From CAZCTC01 sp964501335 (GTDB lineage Bacteria > Chloroflexota > Anaerolineae > B4-G1 > SLSP01): a stretch of DNA of 64,000 nucleotides. The notes below the pieces were generated by a model that searched no databases, was not told where the DNA came from, and saw only the letters and a list, made by a program, of their open reading frames with translations. Each line of letters opens with the position of its first letter. The stretch's first letter is position 1. This document shows positions 54,572-63,998 of this stretch, one piece after another. The translations under genes and the position numbers were made by a program. The DNA lies in assembly GCA_964501335.1 (NCBI GenBank), contig CAZCTC010000008.1, positions 1-64,000 on the forward strand. Reading direction: 5' to 3'.

Positions 54572-56200
54572 TTAGGGGCGAACGATAAGTGGAAGATAAA
54601 CCAAATAGCGGCTGCGGTAAAGTTCCGAAAGGCCGGTGGTCGTATTGGAACTTCGTCCCGGGATGGCATTGTATTGAGTCGATGTGCTGGTTGTTCGGAT
54701 GCCCTGATGACCGGTCAGGGTGAAGGGTAGGGTGGTTGTCCAATCGCCTGAGGCATTGGACTGCACGGTGCCTAAGGATTGCAATGTCTCGGTAACTGCA
54801 TCGGTGTCGTCCAGAAAAAGCTCGATGATACAATTGGGACAGGCGCTGTTGGCGCTGCCGCTTACGATCGTTCCGCTGATACTGGTGATTTTTGCAGGTT
54901 TGAATACCTCAAGAGGATCAGGCAGGCTTTTGCCGACCTGAATGGCATCTTCTGCCATCAAACTTCCATCTACCTGGGTCCAGGCTGTGTCGTTTTTGAT
55001 GATATTGGCGCGCAAGATATTGGAATCGTATAAGGCTCCGTTCAATGAAATGCCGGACAGCCGGGAATTGACGATGGTGTTGCTGAGGATCACGGTTGTC
55101 TTGGGCCCGTCGGACATATAGATGCCGCGCCCGCAAACCCCTACTTCAGTGGCGTGGCCGTTGATTCCAATTTGATTGAGGCGGATGGTGTGTCCTGTCC
55201 CGGTTACACGGATTGCATCCGGTTGTTGTGAGATTTCAAAGATCTGTTGCCGTAATCCAGCCAGGCGGTTGTTTTCAATCCACTGATCCTGATCCTGTAC
55301 GCTGATCCCGCCGCCTCCCAACCAGTCATCGGGAGTACAAATCAGGCTGGGATCAGTCTGTTTGTTGGGGGTATCGCCGGTCGCGGTCATGCCGATCCAG
55401 TTATCGGTTACCTGATTGTTCCGTCCGCGGACGGCAATGGCCATACCGTCAAAACCCAGGAAGTAATTGTTGCGCACGGTATTGCTGATCGCTCCGGTGG
55501 TCCCGGCCGCCATCGCAATTCCGGCGCTGCCGCTGCCGTCTTGTGGATCGTTGTTCCTTAAATAGGGGGCGGTGCCGGCATCGTTTAATCCAAACCAGTT
55601 ATTTTCGACCGTGTTGGAAGTCGTATTGATATAGAGGTGGGTGGTGAAATTTTGAAACCCTAAATTATAGATCTGGTTGTTGTTCTGGCCTGCGGACTCT
55701 CCCATTTTGATGCCGTCTTCCAGCCCGGTTCCGGGGCCGACCAGGATGATTTTGGGCCCGGTGGCACGGCCCCCGGTTTGAGTGTTCCCGTCGATAATGA
55801 TATTGCCGTTTAAATAGCGCAAAGCGGCATTGGAGGCACTGGAAATGCCGCTGAACTGAATCTTCCATAGTTGCAACGTGCTGTTATAACCCGAATCGCT
55901 GGTGGGGATGTTGAAGGCAATCAAGACCGGCTTTTGATTGAGGGGCAAATTGCGGGCCTGGATTACGGCCCGGCGCAAAGTGCAGGGTGAAGTTGCACAG
56001 GTTGTGCTGTCGCTGGTGTCGGGATCGGCCGTGCTGGTTACTGTGATGAGGGTGGTATAGGTATAAATCAGATGGGCACTGTTCTGTGGATGGAAAGCCG
56101 CGGCTGCGGCTGGAAGCGCCTGAGCCCCTGCTATGGCTGCGATGAAAAGGATTGAGGCGATCCCCAGAGTCAAAAATGATCTCCAGAATTTACCGTCCAT
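54572..56200 (-). CDS. Secreted right-handed parallel beta-helix protein
   Basis: AAGGAG precedes the ATG. The 542-residue protein has a signal peptide (about 1-35), then an opening of the kind TVTSTADPDTSDSTTCATSP followed by CTLRRAVIQARN. Many PbH1-like turns follow (NQIYNLGFQNFTTHLYINTT, NTVRNNYFLGFDGMAIAVRG, NNQVTDNWIGMTATGD). A C-terminal immunoglobulin-like segment (ISGTIVSGSANSACPNCIIE) and the end YRSRYLVYLPLIVRP complete it. The Asn-rich helix turns and the CTLRRA entry are typical of surface or extracellular adhesin- or lyase-like proteins; no catalytic residues can be named. The tail motif is shared with the secreted protein at 29703. Confidence 0.85.
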   Translation of the reverse strand: MDGKFWRSFLTLGIASILFIAAIAGAQALPAAAAAFHPQNSAHLIYTYTTLITVTSTADPDTSDSTTCATSPCTLRRAVIQARNLPLNQKPVLIAFNIPTSDSGYNSTLQLWKIQFSGISSASNAALRYLNGNIIIDGNTQTGGRATGPKIILVGPGTGLEDGIKMGESAGQNNNQIYNLGFQNFTTHLYINTTSNTVENNWFGLNDAGTAPYLRNNDPQDGSGSAGIAMAAGTTGAISNTVRNNYFLGFDGMAIAVRGRNNQVTDNWIGMTATGDTPNKQTDPSLICTPDDWLGGGGISVQDQDQWIENNRLAGLRQQIFEISQQPDAIRVTGTGHTIRLNQIGINGHATEVGVCGRGIYMSDGPKTTVILSNTIVNSRLSGISLNGALYDSNILRANIIKNDTAWTQVDGSLMAEDAIQVGKSLPDPLEVFKPAKITSISGTIVSGSANSACPNCIIELFLDDTDAVTETLQSLGTVQSNASGDWTTTLPFTLTGHQGIRTTSTSTQYNAIPGRSSNTTTGLSELYRSRYLVYLPLIVRP

Positions 56201-56375
56201 GGTTTTCTCCTTATGGTTTTGGGAAAAAGTTGAGGCTGCTCTATTTTCCCCGAGCAGTTACAGGGATTTTATAGAACGAGCGTCAAAAAAACGTCAAAGG
56301 CGGATGTTTTCACGAATTCAATTTCACCATGTATAATCAATGCACCTTCGGCTTGTTGAATGAATCGATGTAATC

Positions 56376-59300
56376 ATGACGAAATTGACTTTAACGCTGT
56401 TGGGCTCTTTTGGGGGTGTCCTGGAAGACCGGTCGGTTATCAATTTTGTTACGGATAAATCCCGGGCGCTGCTGGCGTATCTGGCGGTTGAACGGCAACG
56501 GCCGCATCGCCGGGAGGCGCTGGCGGCTCTCTTGTGGCCGGATCAGCCGGAGGAACGGGCGCGGCAGAGTTTGCGCCAGTGTCTCTTGCATTTACGGCAG
56601 GCTTTGAAGGCCCCAGTCACCGGGCCGCCGTTTTTATGGATTGAATATAATCTGGTGCAGATTCATCCGGAAGCCCAACTGGGTTTGGATGTGGCCGACT
56701 TTACGGCCGTGACCGCGGCGATCGAAAACCATCCCCATCGCCATCGAGAATCCTGTCTACCCTGTTTTCAGCGGGCTGTCGAGTTGGTCTCGCTCTATCA
56801 AGGGGAATTTTTAGCCGGTTTTCACCTGGCCGACAGTGCTTTGTTTGAGGAATGGGTTCTATTAAAGCGGGAATGGCTTCATATTCGAGCGGTGGAAGCG
56901 CTGGCCCTTCTGGCTGAGATCGAAGAGCGGCGGGGGAAACTTGAGGAAGCTCGTCGTTATGCCCAACAACTGGTGCAGCTGGAGCCCTGGCGGGAAGAGG
57001 CTCATCGTCAGTTGATGCGGTTGACGGCGCTGACGGGGCAACGGAGTGCCGCCCTGGCTCAGTATGAGAATTGTCGTCGTGTTTTACAGGCGGAATTCAA
57101 TGCCGGGCCGACCGTAAAAACTCAACAGCTTTTTGAGCAAATTCGGGATTCGCAGGATTTTTCAAGTCCGCGGGTCTCTTCATTGCCGATTCCGGCGGCT
57201 CCTCTTGTCGGCCGCCAGGCGGAACTGGTAGAACTGGCAGAATTATTAGCGGTTCCGACCTGCCGGTTGATCACTTTAACCGGGCCCGGTGGAATTGGTA
57301 AGACTCGTCTGGCCTTGCAGGTCGCTGAAGAGCATCGCGGACTTTATCCGGATGGCGAATACTGGATTGATTTGAGCTCCATTAATGCGGGAGACCTTAT
57401 TGTTCCCATGATTGCTCTTCAGGTTGGATTTACTCTTTACGGCAAAGAACCTCCGGTTGTTCAGCTTATCAACTATCTCCGCGAAAGAAGGGCCCTTTTA
57501 ATTCTCGATAATGCGGAACATCTTCCAGAGCTTGGGTTGCTGGTGTCCGATCTGCTTAACCAGGTTCCGGGAATTGCCCTGGTAGTTACCTCTCGGGAGC
57601 GGTTGTTTTTGCGGGAGGAGCAGCTTTTTGTGGTAGAAGGGTTGCCTTATCAGCCCTCTTTTTCTGTGCCTTGTCCTGAAGCGGTTGCTTTTTTCATCCA
57701 ATGTGCCCGGCGGATCCATCGGAAATTCGAACCGGATTCACAGGAATTGGAATCCATTCTAGTTCTCAGCCGGTTGGTTGACGGTTTCCCGCTGGCTTTG
57801 GAGCTGGCTGCGGCCTGGATTTCCCAATACAGTTGTGCCGAAATTGCGGCGGCACTGAGTCGTGATATGGATTTGCTCACGACCTTATTGCGAAATGTGC
57901 CGGCCCGCCAGCGCAGTATGAGAATAACCTTTGAACATTCCTGGGCCCTGCTTTTACCGGCTGAACGCAGTTTGTTGGCACGCTTATCTGTTTTTCGCGG
58001 CGGCTTTACGGCGGTCGCTGCCGGGGAGATCGCCGATGCCGATTCAGTCACTCTCAAAGCCCTGGAAGAAAAATCTTTGATCCATCGAGCCGGCGATGGT
58101 CGCTGGCATCTTCATGAACTGTTACGCCAGTTTGCGGCTGAGAAGTTATCAATTTTGGAAGCGGGAAGGCTTTTCACTGCGGATCGCCATGCCGATTACT
58201 ACGCCGAATTTCTCGCCGGTTGGGAAAATGTTTTGAAAGGTAAAGACCAGGATCGTGCGCTGGCTTCCATACATACAGAAATCGGCAATGTGCGGCGAGC
58301 CTGGGAATGGGCGTTGGAAGTTGGAAAAGAGGATGGTTTTTCAGCCCTGAAGGTTTTCCGAACGTCGTTTGAAAGCCTTTTTCTTTTTTTCGCTTTGCGT
58401 AGCTGGTATCAGGAGGGCGCGGTTCTTTTTGCCCGGGCTGCCGAAGTCGTGGGAGAAAAAGATCGTTTGCTTGCCGGTGAATTACGGACCCGCCAGGCGC
58501 GTTGTCTGGAGTTTACGGCACCGGCGGAAGAAGCGATCCGACTTTACCGTGAGAATTTGGAACTTTTTCAGCAATTGGGAGCGGAGCATCAAACGGCCCT
58601 GCCTTTGTATGGTCTGGGATATATGGCCCACCTCCGGGGGGAATATGATGAAGCCCGTCGCTATTTTTTAAATAGTTTGGAACGTTATCAGGCTTGGGAT
58701 AATCGATGGGGAGCCGCCAATGTATTGAGCAGTCTGTGTCTCTCGTTGCGGCGGCAGGGAAAATATCAAGAGGCATTACGGTCAGGCCGGCAAAGTCTGG
58801 AAATCCGCCGTGACCTTGGTGATCGGCGGGGTATCGCTTCTTCTCAGAACAATTTGGGGTTGGTTTTCTGTGCGGTGGGGGATTTCGATGCTGCGCGCAG
58901 GGCGTTTCAAGAGTCGCTGGCGTTATGCCTTGAAATGGGATTGACGATCGGGGCGGCCAATACCCTTACCGGCCTCTGTCAGGTCGCCATGAATTCCGGC
59001 GATATAGACGAAGCTATCCATTGCCAGGAACAGGCCCGGGATCTTTATCATGAAATCGGTGATCTTTGGGGCATGGCCATTGCCTTTAATAATTTAGGTC
59101 AATTGCAGATCGAGAAAGGTGAAATTGCGAAAGCCGGAGAATTGCTCCGTGAAGGGATCAGGCTTTACCGTCGGGCCGGGATCAAAGCCGGACTTTCCAA
59201 TGCGCTGAGCAATTTAGGCCGGGTGTGTGAAACCCTGGGGGAAATTGCCGAAGCCGGTCGTTACTTTCATGAGGCCCTGATGTTGAGTCTGGAAATCGGT

Positions 59301-59609
59301 GATCTTCCCTTTGGACTGGACACTCTTTATCGTGTCGCTGATTTATGGATGCGGTTGACCGATTCCTGTCGTCCGCTTACGGCAATGGCCTTTGTTTTGC
59401 ATCATCCTGCGTTGCTTGAGGAAACGCGGCGGGTGGCCCAGGAGAGCTATCGGAGATTGAAGAACGATTATGCTCCTGTCGTGGTCGCGGTGGCGGAGGA
59501 AGAAGCTTCTCGGACTGATTTCGATACTATGGTGGCGGAAGTCCTTGCCTTTTTAAAAAAAATGGAATCTTCAGCAGGAGAGGGCTGCAGCCCGGTTTAC
59601 CGGGCTTGA
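56376..59609 (+). CDS. SARP/AfsR-like regulator: winged helix, BTAD, NB-ARC ATPase, TPRs
   Basis: The 1077-residue protein has an OmpR-like winged helix (about 1-95: LTLLGSFGGVLEDR, ALLAYLAVERQRPHRREALA, LWPDQPEERARQSLRQCL), a bacterial transcriptional activator domain (about 100-250), an NB-ARC-type ATPase with Walker A LTGPGGIGKTRLAL (about 303) and LLILDNAEHLPELG, and TPRs from about 680 to 1000 (RGIASSQNNLGLVFCAVGDF, MAIAFNNLGQLQIEKGEI). It belongs to the STAND class of signal-gated ATPases and probably activates nearby genes upon ligand binding. The RBS is weak. It is divergent from the beta-helix protein gene, which may be a target. Confidence 0.9.
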   Translation: MTKLTLTLLGSFGGVLEDRSVINFVTDKSRALLAYLAVERQRPHRREALAALLWPDQPEERARQSLRQCLLHLRQALKAPVTGPPFLWIEYNLVQIHPEAQLGLDVADFTAVTAAIENHPHRHRESCLPCFQRAVELVSLYQGEFLAGFHLADSALFEEWVLLKREWLHIRAVEALALLAEIEERRGKLEEARRYAQQLVQLEPWREEAHRQLMRLTALTGQRSAALAQYENCRRVLQAEFNAGPTVKTQQLFEQIRDSQDFSSPRVSSLPIPAAPLVGRQAELVELAELLAVPTCRLITLTGPGGIGKTRLALQVAEEHRGLYPDGEYWIDLSSINAGDLIVPMIALQVGFTLYGKEPPVVQLINYLRERRALLILDNAEHLPELGLLVSDLLNQVPGIALVVTSRERLFLREEQLFVVEGLPYQPSFSVPCPEAVAFFIQCARRIHRKFEPDSQELESILVLSRLVDGFPLALELAAAWISQYSCAEIAAALSRDMDLLTTLLRNVPARQRSMRITFEHSWALLLPAERSLLARLSVFRGGFTAVAAGEIADADSVTLKALEEKSLIHRAGDGRWHLHELLRQFAAEKLSILEAGRLFTADRHADYYAEFLAGWENVLKGKDQDRALASIHTEIGNVRRAWEWALEVGKEDGFSALKVFRTSFESLFLFFALRSWYQEGAVLFARAAEVVGEKDRLLAGELRTRQARCLEFTAPAEEAIRLYRENLELFQQLGAEHQTALPLYGLGYMAHLRGEYDEARRYFLNSLERYQAWDNRWGAANVLSSLCLSLRRQGKYQEALRSGRQSLEIRRDLGDRRGIASSQNNLGLVFCAVGDFDAARRAFQESLALCLEMGLTIGAANTLTGLCQVAMNSGDIDEAIHCQEQARDLYHEIGDLWGMAIAFNNLGQLQIEKGEIAKAGELLREGIRLYRRAGIKAGLSNALSNLGRVCETLGEIAEAGRYFHEALMLSLEIGDLPFGLDTLYRVADLWMRLTDSCRPLTAMAFVLHHPALLEETRRVAQESYRRLKNDYAPVVVAVAEEEASRTDFDTMVAEVLAFLKKMESSAGEGCSPVYRA

Positions 59610-59830
59610 TTATAGTAGCCTTGGGCTTTAGCCCGAGGCGAGGCGGGTTTTGCCACGCTCGGGAAACAAGGTCTTTACGGGATTATTTTTTTAAAGGCCA
59701 TAAACCCCGGGCTCACTTAAAACGCCCTTTCAGGGCTTAAGAATGCTGTCCCCGTTGGGCATTCTCAGCCCCGAAGGGGCTTTCTTTTAGATAGCCCGGG
59801 GTCCTGGACCCCGGGGCGAGGCGGAATTTT
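59584..59830. repeat. Cluster of short GC-rich hairpin repeats
   Basis: The region after the SARP-like gene is a chain of small palindromes: AGCCCGGTTTACCGGGCTT, CTTGGGCTTTAGCCCGAGG, CGCCCTTTCAGGGC, CCCCGTTGGGC, GCCCCGAAGGGGC and CCCGGGGTCCTGGACCCCGG. It is repetitive intergenic DNA between convergent genes and may supply termination. No coding potential is seen. Confidence 0.6.
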
Positions 59831-59874
59831 CCATCCCATTTACGCGAAGGGTGAGGAACTAACCGTACCGATCG

Positions 59875-60549
59875 TTATTTGGCTCCGTGCAACAGTTGAT
59901 CAAATTCTGAGATTTGTGAAGCATGAACCAGCGCTAATACTTCGTCGGCGATTTGGAAAACCAGATCTCCATGCGGGACAATGACTTCTCCCTTGCGGAT
60001 GACGGTCAATAGGACGCATTGCCGGGGCAGGGTGAGATCACGAAGCGTTTTACCGACGAGGGGCGACTCAGCGGCGACTTTTTCTTCGACCAGGGAGAAT
60101 TGTCCTTTGCGCAGTTTGAGCAGGGTGACCATATCGCCCATGGACATTTCTTCGGCGACCAGATGCGCAATCAGATCGGCCTGATTGAGGGCCACGTCGA
60201 CCCCCATGGCCGGCGTGAACATCCAGGCATTTTTGGGATTGTTGATCCGGGCGATCGTCCGCGGCACGTTGAATTCGAAGCGGGCCAGGCTGGTCGCCAC
60301 CAGATTGACTTCGTCCGAGCCGGTCACGGCGACCAGGACGTCGGCTTGCCGGATGCCGGCGGATTCCAGCAGCAAGGGATCGGTGCCGCTGCCGCCCAGA
60401 ACGGTGCCGGTCGGCAATTCGTGCTTTAAGCGTTCCAGATCGTCGGGCTGTGGCTCGATCACCCGGATTTCATGCTTCTGTTTGAGCAGGAGCTGCGCAA
60501 GATAAGTCCCGACTTTGGCGCCGCCGACGATGATGACTTTCGTATCCAT
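59875..60549 (-). CDS. TrkA-type RCK protein, second copy
   Basis: The 224-residue protein has an N-terminal RCK Rossmann domain (VIIVGGAKVGTYLAQLLL, acidic end in RVIEPQPDD, VLVAVTGSDEVNLVATSLA) and a C-terminal RCK_C domain (SPLVGKTLRDLTLPRQCVLL, GDLVFQIADEVLALV). The nucleotide loop is G-G-A-K-V-G, slightly off the GxGxxG consensus. RCK proteins gate K+ channels and transporters in response to NAD(H), ATP or c-di-AMP. No Trk/Ktr membrane subunit is in the window; it shares a unit with another RCK gene and a P-type ATPase. AAGGAG precedes the ATG. Confidence 0.88.
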   Translation of the reverse strand: MDTKVIIVGGAKVGTYLAQLLLKQKHEIRVIEPQPDDLERLKHELPTGTVLGGSGTDPLLLESAGIRQADVLVAVTGSDEVNLVATSLARFEFNVPRTIARINNPKNAWMFTPAMGVDVALNQADLIAHLVAEEMSMGDMVTLLKLRKGQFSLVEEKVAAESPLVGKTLRDLTLPRQCVLLTVIRKGEVIVPHGDLVFQIADEVLALVHASQISEFDQLLHGAK

Positions 60550-60561
60550 TTCTTTTTCTCC

Positions 60562-61209
60562 TTACAGCCCGACCATGGCCTTCAGCCGATCGATTGAAGT
60601 GCCGGCCAGCGCCAGATGCAACAGATCCCCGGCCTGGAAGACCGTACCCGGGGTGGGGAGGAAGGTTTTTCCGCCGCGGGTGACGGCGATGACCTGAATC
60701 TCTCCGGCGACCGTGAGATCGGCGACGGTGCGGCCTTCCAGTCGGGCCGGAATGTCCAGATCGACCCGATCGACCTGCCCGGCTCCCAGGCTGTCGAGGG
60801 TATCAAACTGGGAGTAACAGAGCAGATCGGCGATGCGGTTGGTTCCCCAGGCCACCGTCGAGATGGTTTGCAGGCCCAATCGGCGGTAGATTTCGGCCTT
60901 GGCCGGATCGTAGAGCCGGGCCACCACGCGCGGGACCCGGAAGATCTGGCTGGCGACGCGCCCGGTGACCACATTGGCCTCGTCGCTGTCGGTGACGGCC
61001 GCCAGACCGTCGCACTTCTGGATTCCCGCCTCGAGTAGGACCTCGCGGTCGAAGCCGATCCCGGCTACCGTTTTTCCTTTGAAATGGGGGCCCAGGCGTT
61101 CAAAGGCTGCCGGATCTTTATCCACAAGGGTAACTGTATGTTCTCGTAAAATCAGGGCGCGGGCCAGGGCGACTCCCATTCGTCCACAACCGATCAAAAT
61201 GAATTTCAT
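60562..61209 (-). CDS. TrkA-type RCK protein, first copy
   Basis: This 215-residue paralogue has RCK_N (FILIGCGRMGVALARALI with a full GxGxxG loop, TLVDKDP, GLAAVTDSDEANVVTGRVA) and RCK_C (RLEGRTVADLTVAGEIQVIA, PGTVFQAGDLLHLALAG). Its start codon overlaps the P-type ATPase stop as ATGA, with GGAGG inside the end of the ATPase gene. It lies 12 nt before the second RCK gene. Two different RCK proteins imply a hetero-oligomeric gating ring, as in KtrA- and TrkA-like systems, with the ATPase as a possible, unproven partner. Confidence 0.9.
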   Translation of the reverse strand: MKFILIGCGRMGVALARALILREHTVTLVDKDPAAFERLGPHFKGKTVAGIGFDREVLLEAGIQKCDGLAAVTDSDEANVVTGRVASQIFRVPRVVARLYDPAKAEIYRRLGLQTISTVAWGTNRIADLLCYSQFDTLDSLGAGQVDRVDLDIPARLEGRTVADLTVAGEIQVIAVTRGGKTFLPTPGTVFQAGDLLHLALAGTSIDRLKAMVGL

Positions 61210-63998
61210 GCGTTTCCTCCAACCTTTTCAATTTGCGTTCCCAATCGCAGCTTTTGACTTTTGCGTCCCTGGCGCCGCAGGTAGAATTTGCGCAGCTCGT
61301 CCATAATCAATAATGAAGGCGTCCAGGCAAAGAGGAAGAGCCATTCCGGTAGGGGAATGGCGGCAGTGTCGAAGAACTGCTGCAGGAAAGGAACATAAAC
61401 GATCGCTGAAATCAGGAGCAGTTCAAAGGCGATGCCGATCCAGATGAGACGGTTATTGAAAAACGGCACATGGGCAATCGAAGCGCGTTCTGTCCGCTGG
61501 GCAAAGAGGTTGCCGATTTGAGTGGCGACGACAGAAGCCAGGGTCATGGCGGTAGCGGCCATGTAAATTGGCCCTTGAGCCGGCAGATCCAACCACTGGC
61601 CCCAATAGCCGTTGACCCAGTAATGGAAATAGAAGGCGGCCATGGCAGCCAGACTTTGTACCGGACCGAGCCAGAAATAGGCCCGGAAGAGCAATTGCCA
61701 GTTGATGACATGTTCTTTCATGTTGCGGGGCGGCAAATCCATCAAGCCGGGTTCCGGGGGTTCTGCGCCCAGCGCCAGCGCCGGAACCATATCGGTGCCC
61801 AGGTCGATCGAGAGGATCTGCATCACGGTCAGTCCCAATGGGATGCGCGTACGACTCATGACGTAGAGGATGAAAGGCACCGCTTCGGGAGTATTGCTGG
61901 TGAAGATGTAAGCCAGGAATTTCTTGATGTTGGAGTAGACGCCGCGGCCTTCTTCTACTGCATTGACGATCGAGGCGAAGTTATCGTCGGTCAGGATCAT
62001 GTCGGCGGCTTCCTTGGCTACATCGGTGCCGGTGATGCCCATGGCGACGCCGATATCGGCTTTCTTGAGCGCCGGGGCATCGTTCACCCCGTCGCCGGTC
62101 ACAGCGACGATTTTTCCCAGATCCTGTAGAGCGCCGACCACGCGCAATTTGTGTTCCGGCGCTACCCGGGCGAAGAGCACTTCCTGGGCCAAAACGGCTT
62201 TGAGGGCCGCGTCGTCCATCTTCTCCAGATCGGAGCCGGTGACGATTTGAACTTTTTCGCCGTGAACGATGCCGATCCGGCGGGCGATCGATTCGGCCGT
62301 GAGGCCGTAGTCCCCGGTGATCATGACGATGCGGATACCGGCGTGACGACAGCGGATCACGGCTTCTGCGACTTCCGGCCGGGGCGGGTCCATCATCGCC
62401 GTCAGTCCCAGAAAGGTCAAATTTTCTTCTACGGCCTCAGGCGTATAGGAACTAAATCCATCCGGTAAAACGCGGGTCGCAATGGCGAGCACCCGCAGTC
62501 CATTGCGGGCATAATCATCGTTGGCTTCCATAATTTCCGCACGCAGAGCATCATCCAGAGGTACAGCCTGCTCGTTGTGGCGAATTGCGGTGCAGAGAGC
62601 CAGTACCTCCTTGGGGGCGCCTTTGACCAGGGCCACCCGTTGCCGTCCGATCTGGTGGATTGTGCTCATTCGTTTGCGGCGTGATTCGAAGGGCAGTTCG
62701 CGGATGCGGGGGCGTTCGGAGTTTTCAGTTTCCAGATCGATTCCGCCTTTGCCGGCGGCGACCAGCAGGGCCGCTTCTGTAGGATCGCCGAGGATCGTCC
62801 AGCGCGGTCCGTCGCCGTTGGGGGGGAGGAGGCGGGCGTTGTTGCAAAGCGCGGCCGCGGAAAGCAGTTCGCGTAGCTCCTCAGCGATGGGGATGGCCTG
62901 GCCCTGGCGCAGGATCTGACCTTCAGGAGCATATCCGACCCCGCTGACTGTGAGTCGCTGCCCATCCAGCCAGAGATCGCTTATCGTCATCTCGTTTTGG
63001 GTGAGGGTACCGGTTTTATCCGTACAGATCACGCTGGTGCAGCCCAGGGTTTCGACGGCGGAGAGCTTTTTCACCAGGGCGTGGCGTTTGGCCATCCGCT
63101 GGACGCCCATGGCCAGGGCCAGGGTGACCAGGGGGAGCATGCCTTCCGGGACGAAGGCGACGATCATGCCGATGGCAAAGATGAACCCTTCGATCAGTTG
63201 GACGTGGGTAAAGGTCACGGCCAGGAAAAAGAAGAGAATTCCGACGCCGACGGCGATGGCGGAGACGATTTTGGTGGCGTGGATCATCTCTTTCTGCAAC
63301 GGACTCAGTTCTTCGCCGACGGATTGGGTCAGATGGGCAATTTTGCCGAATTCTGTGTTCATCCCGGTATCCAACACGACCGCTTTGCCGGTACCGGCGG
63401 CCACGCTGGTTCCCGCAAAGACCAGATTGGGCATTTCAATGTGGGAGAGATCCTGGCGCAGGACGGCTTCCGCGATTTTTCGGGTCGGGTGGGATTCTCC
63501 ATTGAGCGTAGATTGATCGACGCGCAGCTCGGCCTCTTGCACCAGTCGGGCATCGGCAGAAATTCGGTCGCCTTCGGAGAGGAGGATGATATCTCCAGGG
63601 ACCAGCTCTTCGGCCAGAATTTTCTGCTCGGTACCGTCGCGCATCACCCGGGTATAGTAGGGGATGAGTTTTTTCAGCGCTTCGGTAGCTTTCTCGGCGC
63701 GGAATTCCTGCCAGAAGCTGAAAGCTCCGTTGATCAGATTGACGGCCCAGACGGCAATTCCTAACTGGGGCATCTGGGCGATAAAGGCCAGAATCCCGCC
63801 GATCCAGAGTAGAACGGCCATCATGTGGGTAAAATTGGCCAGGAATTTGATGTAGAGCGGTTTGCCTCTTTCTTCGCGCAGTTCATTGCGGCCGTATTGT
63901 TTCAAGCGCCGGGTGGCTTCTTCAGAACTCAATCCCTGGGGACTGCTTTTCAGAAATGCATAGACCTGAGTTATTTGTAATGAAGGTACTTCCGGCGC
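61206..63998 (-). CDS. P2-type cation ATPase resembling Na+,K+-ATPase (partial, 5' end beyond window)
   Basis: The frame stays open to the window edge (…QITQVYAFLKSSPQGLSSEE), so the true start lies outside; at least 930 residues are visible. Motifs: LNGES in the actuator domain, VPEGMLPLVTLALAMGVQR in M4, ICTDKTGTLTQNEMTI with the phosphorylated Asp, LVKGAPKEV, TGDGVNDAPALKKADIG, and SIDLGTDMVPALALGAE in M6. The segments LGTDMVPA and VETLGCTSVICTDKTGTLTQ are those of type IIC Na+,K+/H+,K+ pumps rather than SERCA. It probably exports Na+ or another cation and may import K+. It is translationally coupled to two RCK proteins. Confidence 0.88.
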   Translation of the reverse strand, partial: APEVPSLQITQVYAFLKSSPQGLSSEEATRRLKQYGRNELREERGKPLYIKFLANFTHMMAVLLWIGGILAFIAQMPQLGIAVWAVNLINGAFSFWQEFRAEKATEALKKLIPYYTRVMRDGTEQKILAEELVPGDIILLSEGDRISADARLVQEAELRVDQSTLNGESHPTRKIAEAVLRQDLSHIEMPNLVFAGTSVAAGTGKAVVLDTGMNTEFGKIAHLTQSVGEELSPLQKEMIHATKIVSAIAVGVGILFFFLAVTFTHVQLIEGFIFAIGMIVAFVPEGMLPLVTLALAMGVQRMAKRHALVKKLSAVETLGCTSVICTDKTGTLTQNEMTISDLWLDGQRLTVSGVGYAPEGQILRQGQAIPIAEELRELLSAAALCNNARLLPPNGDGPRWTILGDPTEAALLVAAGKGGIDLETENSERPRIRELPFESRRKRMSTIHQIGRQRVALVKGAPKEVLALCTAIRHNEQAVPLDDALRAEIMEANDDYARNGLRVLAIATRVLPDGFSSYTPEAVEENLTFLGLTAMMDPPRPEVAEAVIRCRHAGIRIVMITGDYGLTAESIARRIGIVHGEKVQIVTGSDLEKMDDAALKAVLAQEVLFARVAPEHKLRVVGALQDLGKIVAVTGDGVNDAPALKKADIGVAMGITGTDVAKEAADMILTDDNFASIVNAVEEGRGVYSNIKKFLAYIFTSNTPEAVPFILYVMSRTRIPLGLTVMQILSIDLGTDMVPALALGAEPPEPGLMDLPPRNMKEHVINWQLLFRAYFWLGPVQSLAAMAAFYFHYWVNGYWGQWLDLPAQGPIYMAATAMTLASVVATQIGNLFAQRTERASIAHVPFFNNRLIWIGIAFELLLISAIVYVPFLQQFFDTAAIPLPEWLFLFAWTPSLLIMDELRKFYLRRQGRKSQKLRLGTQIEKVGGNA

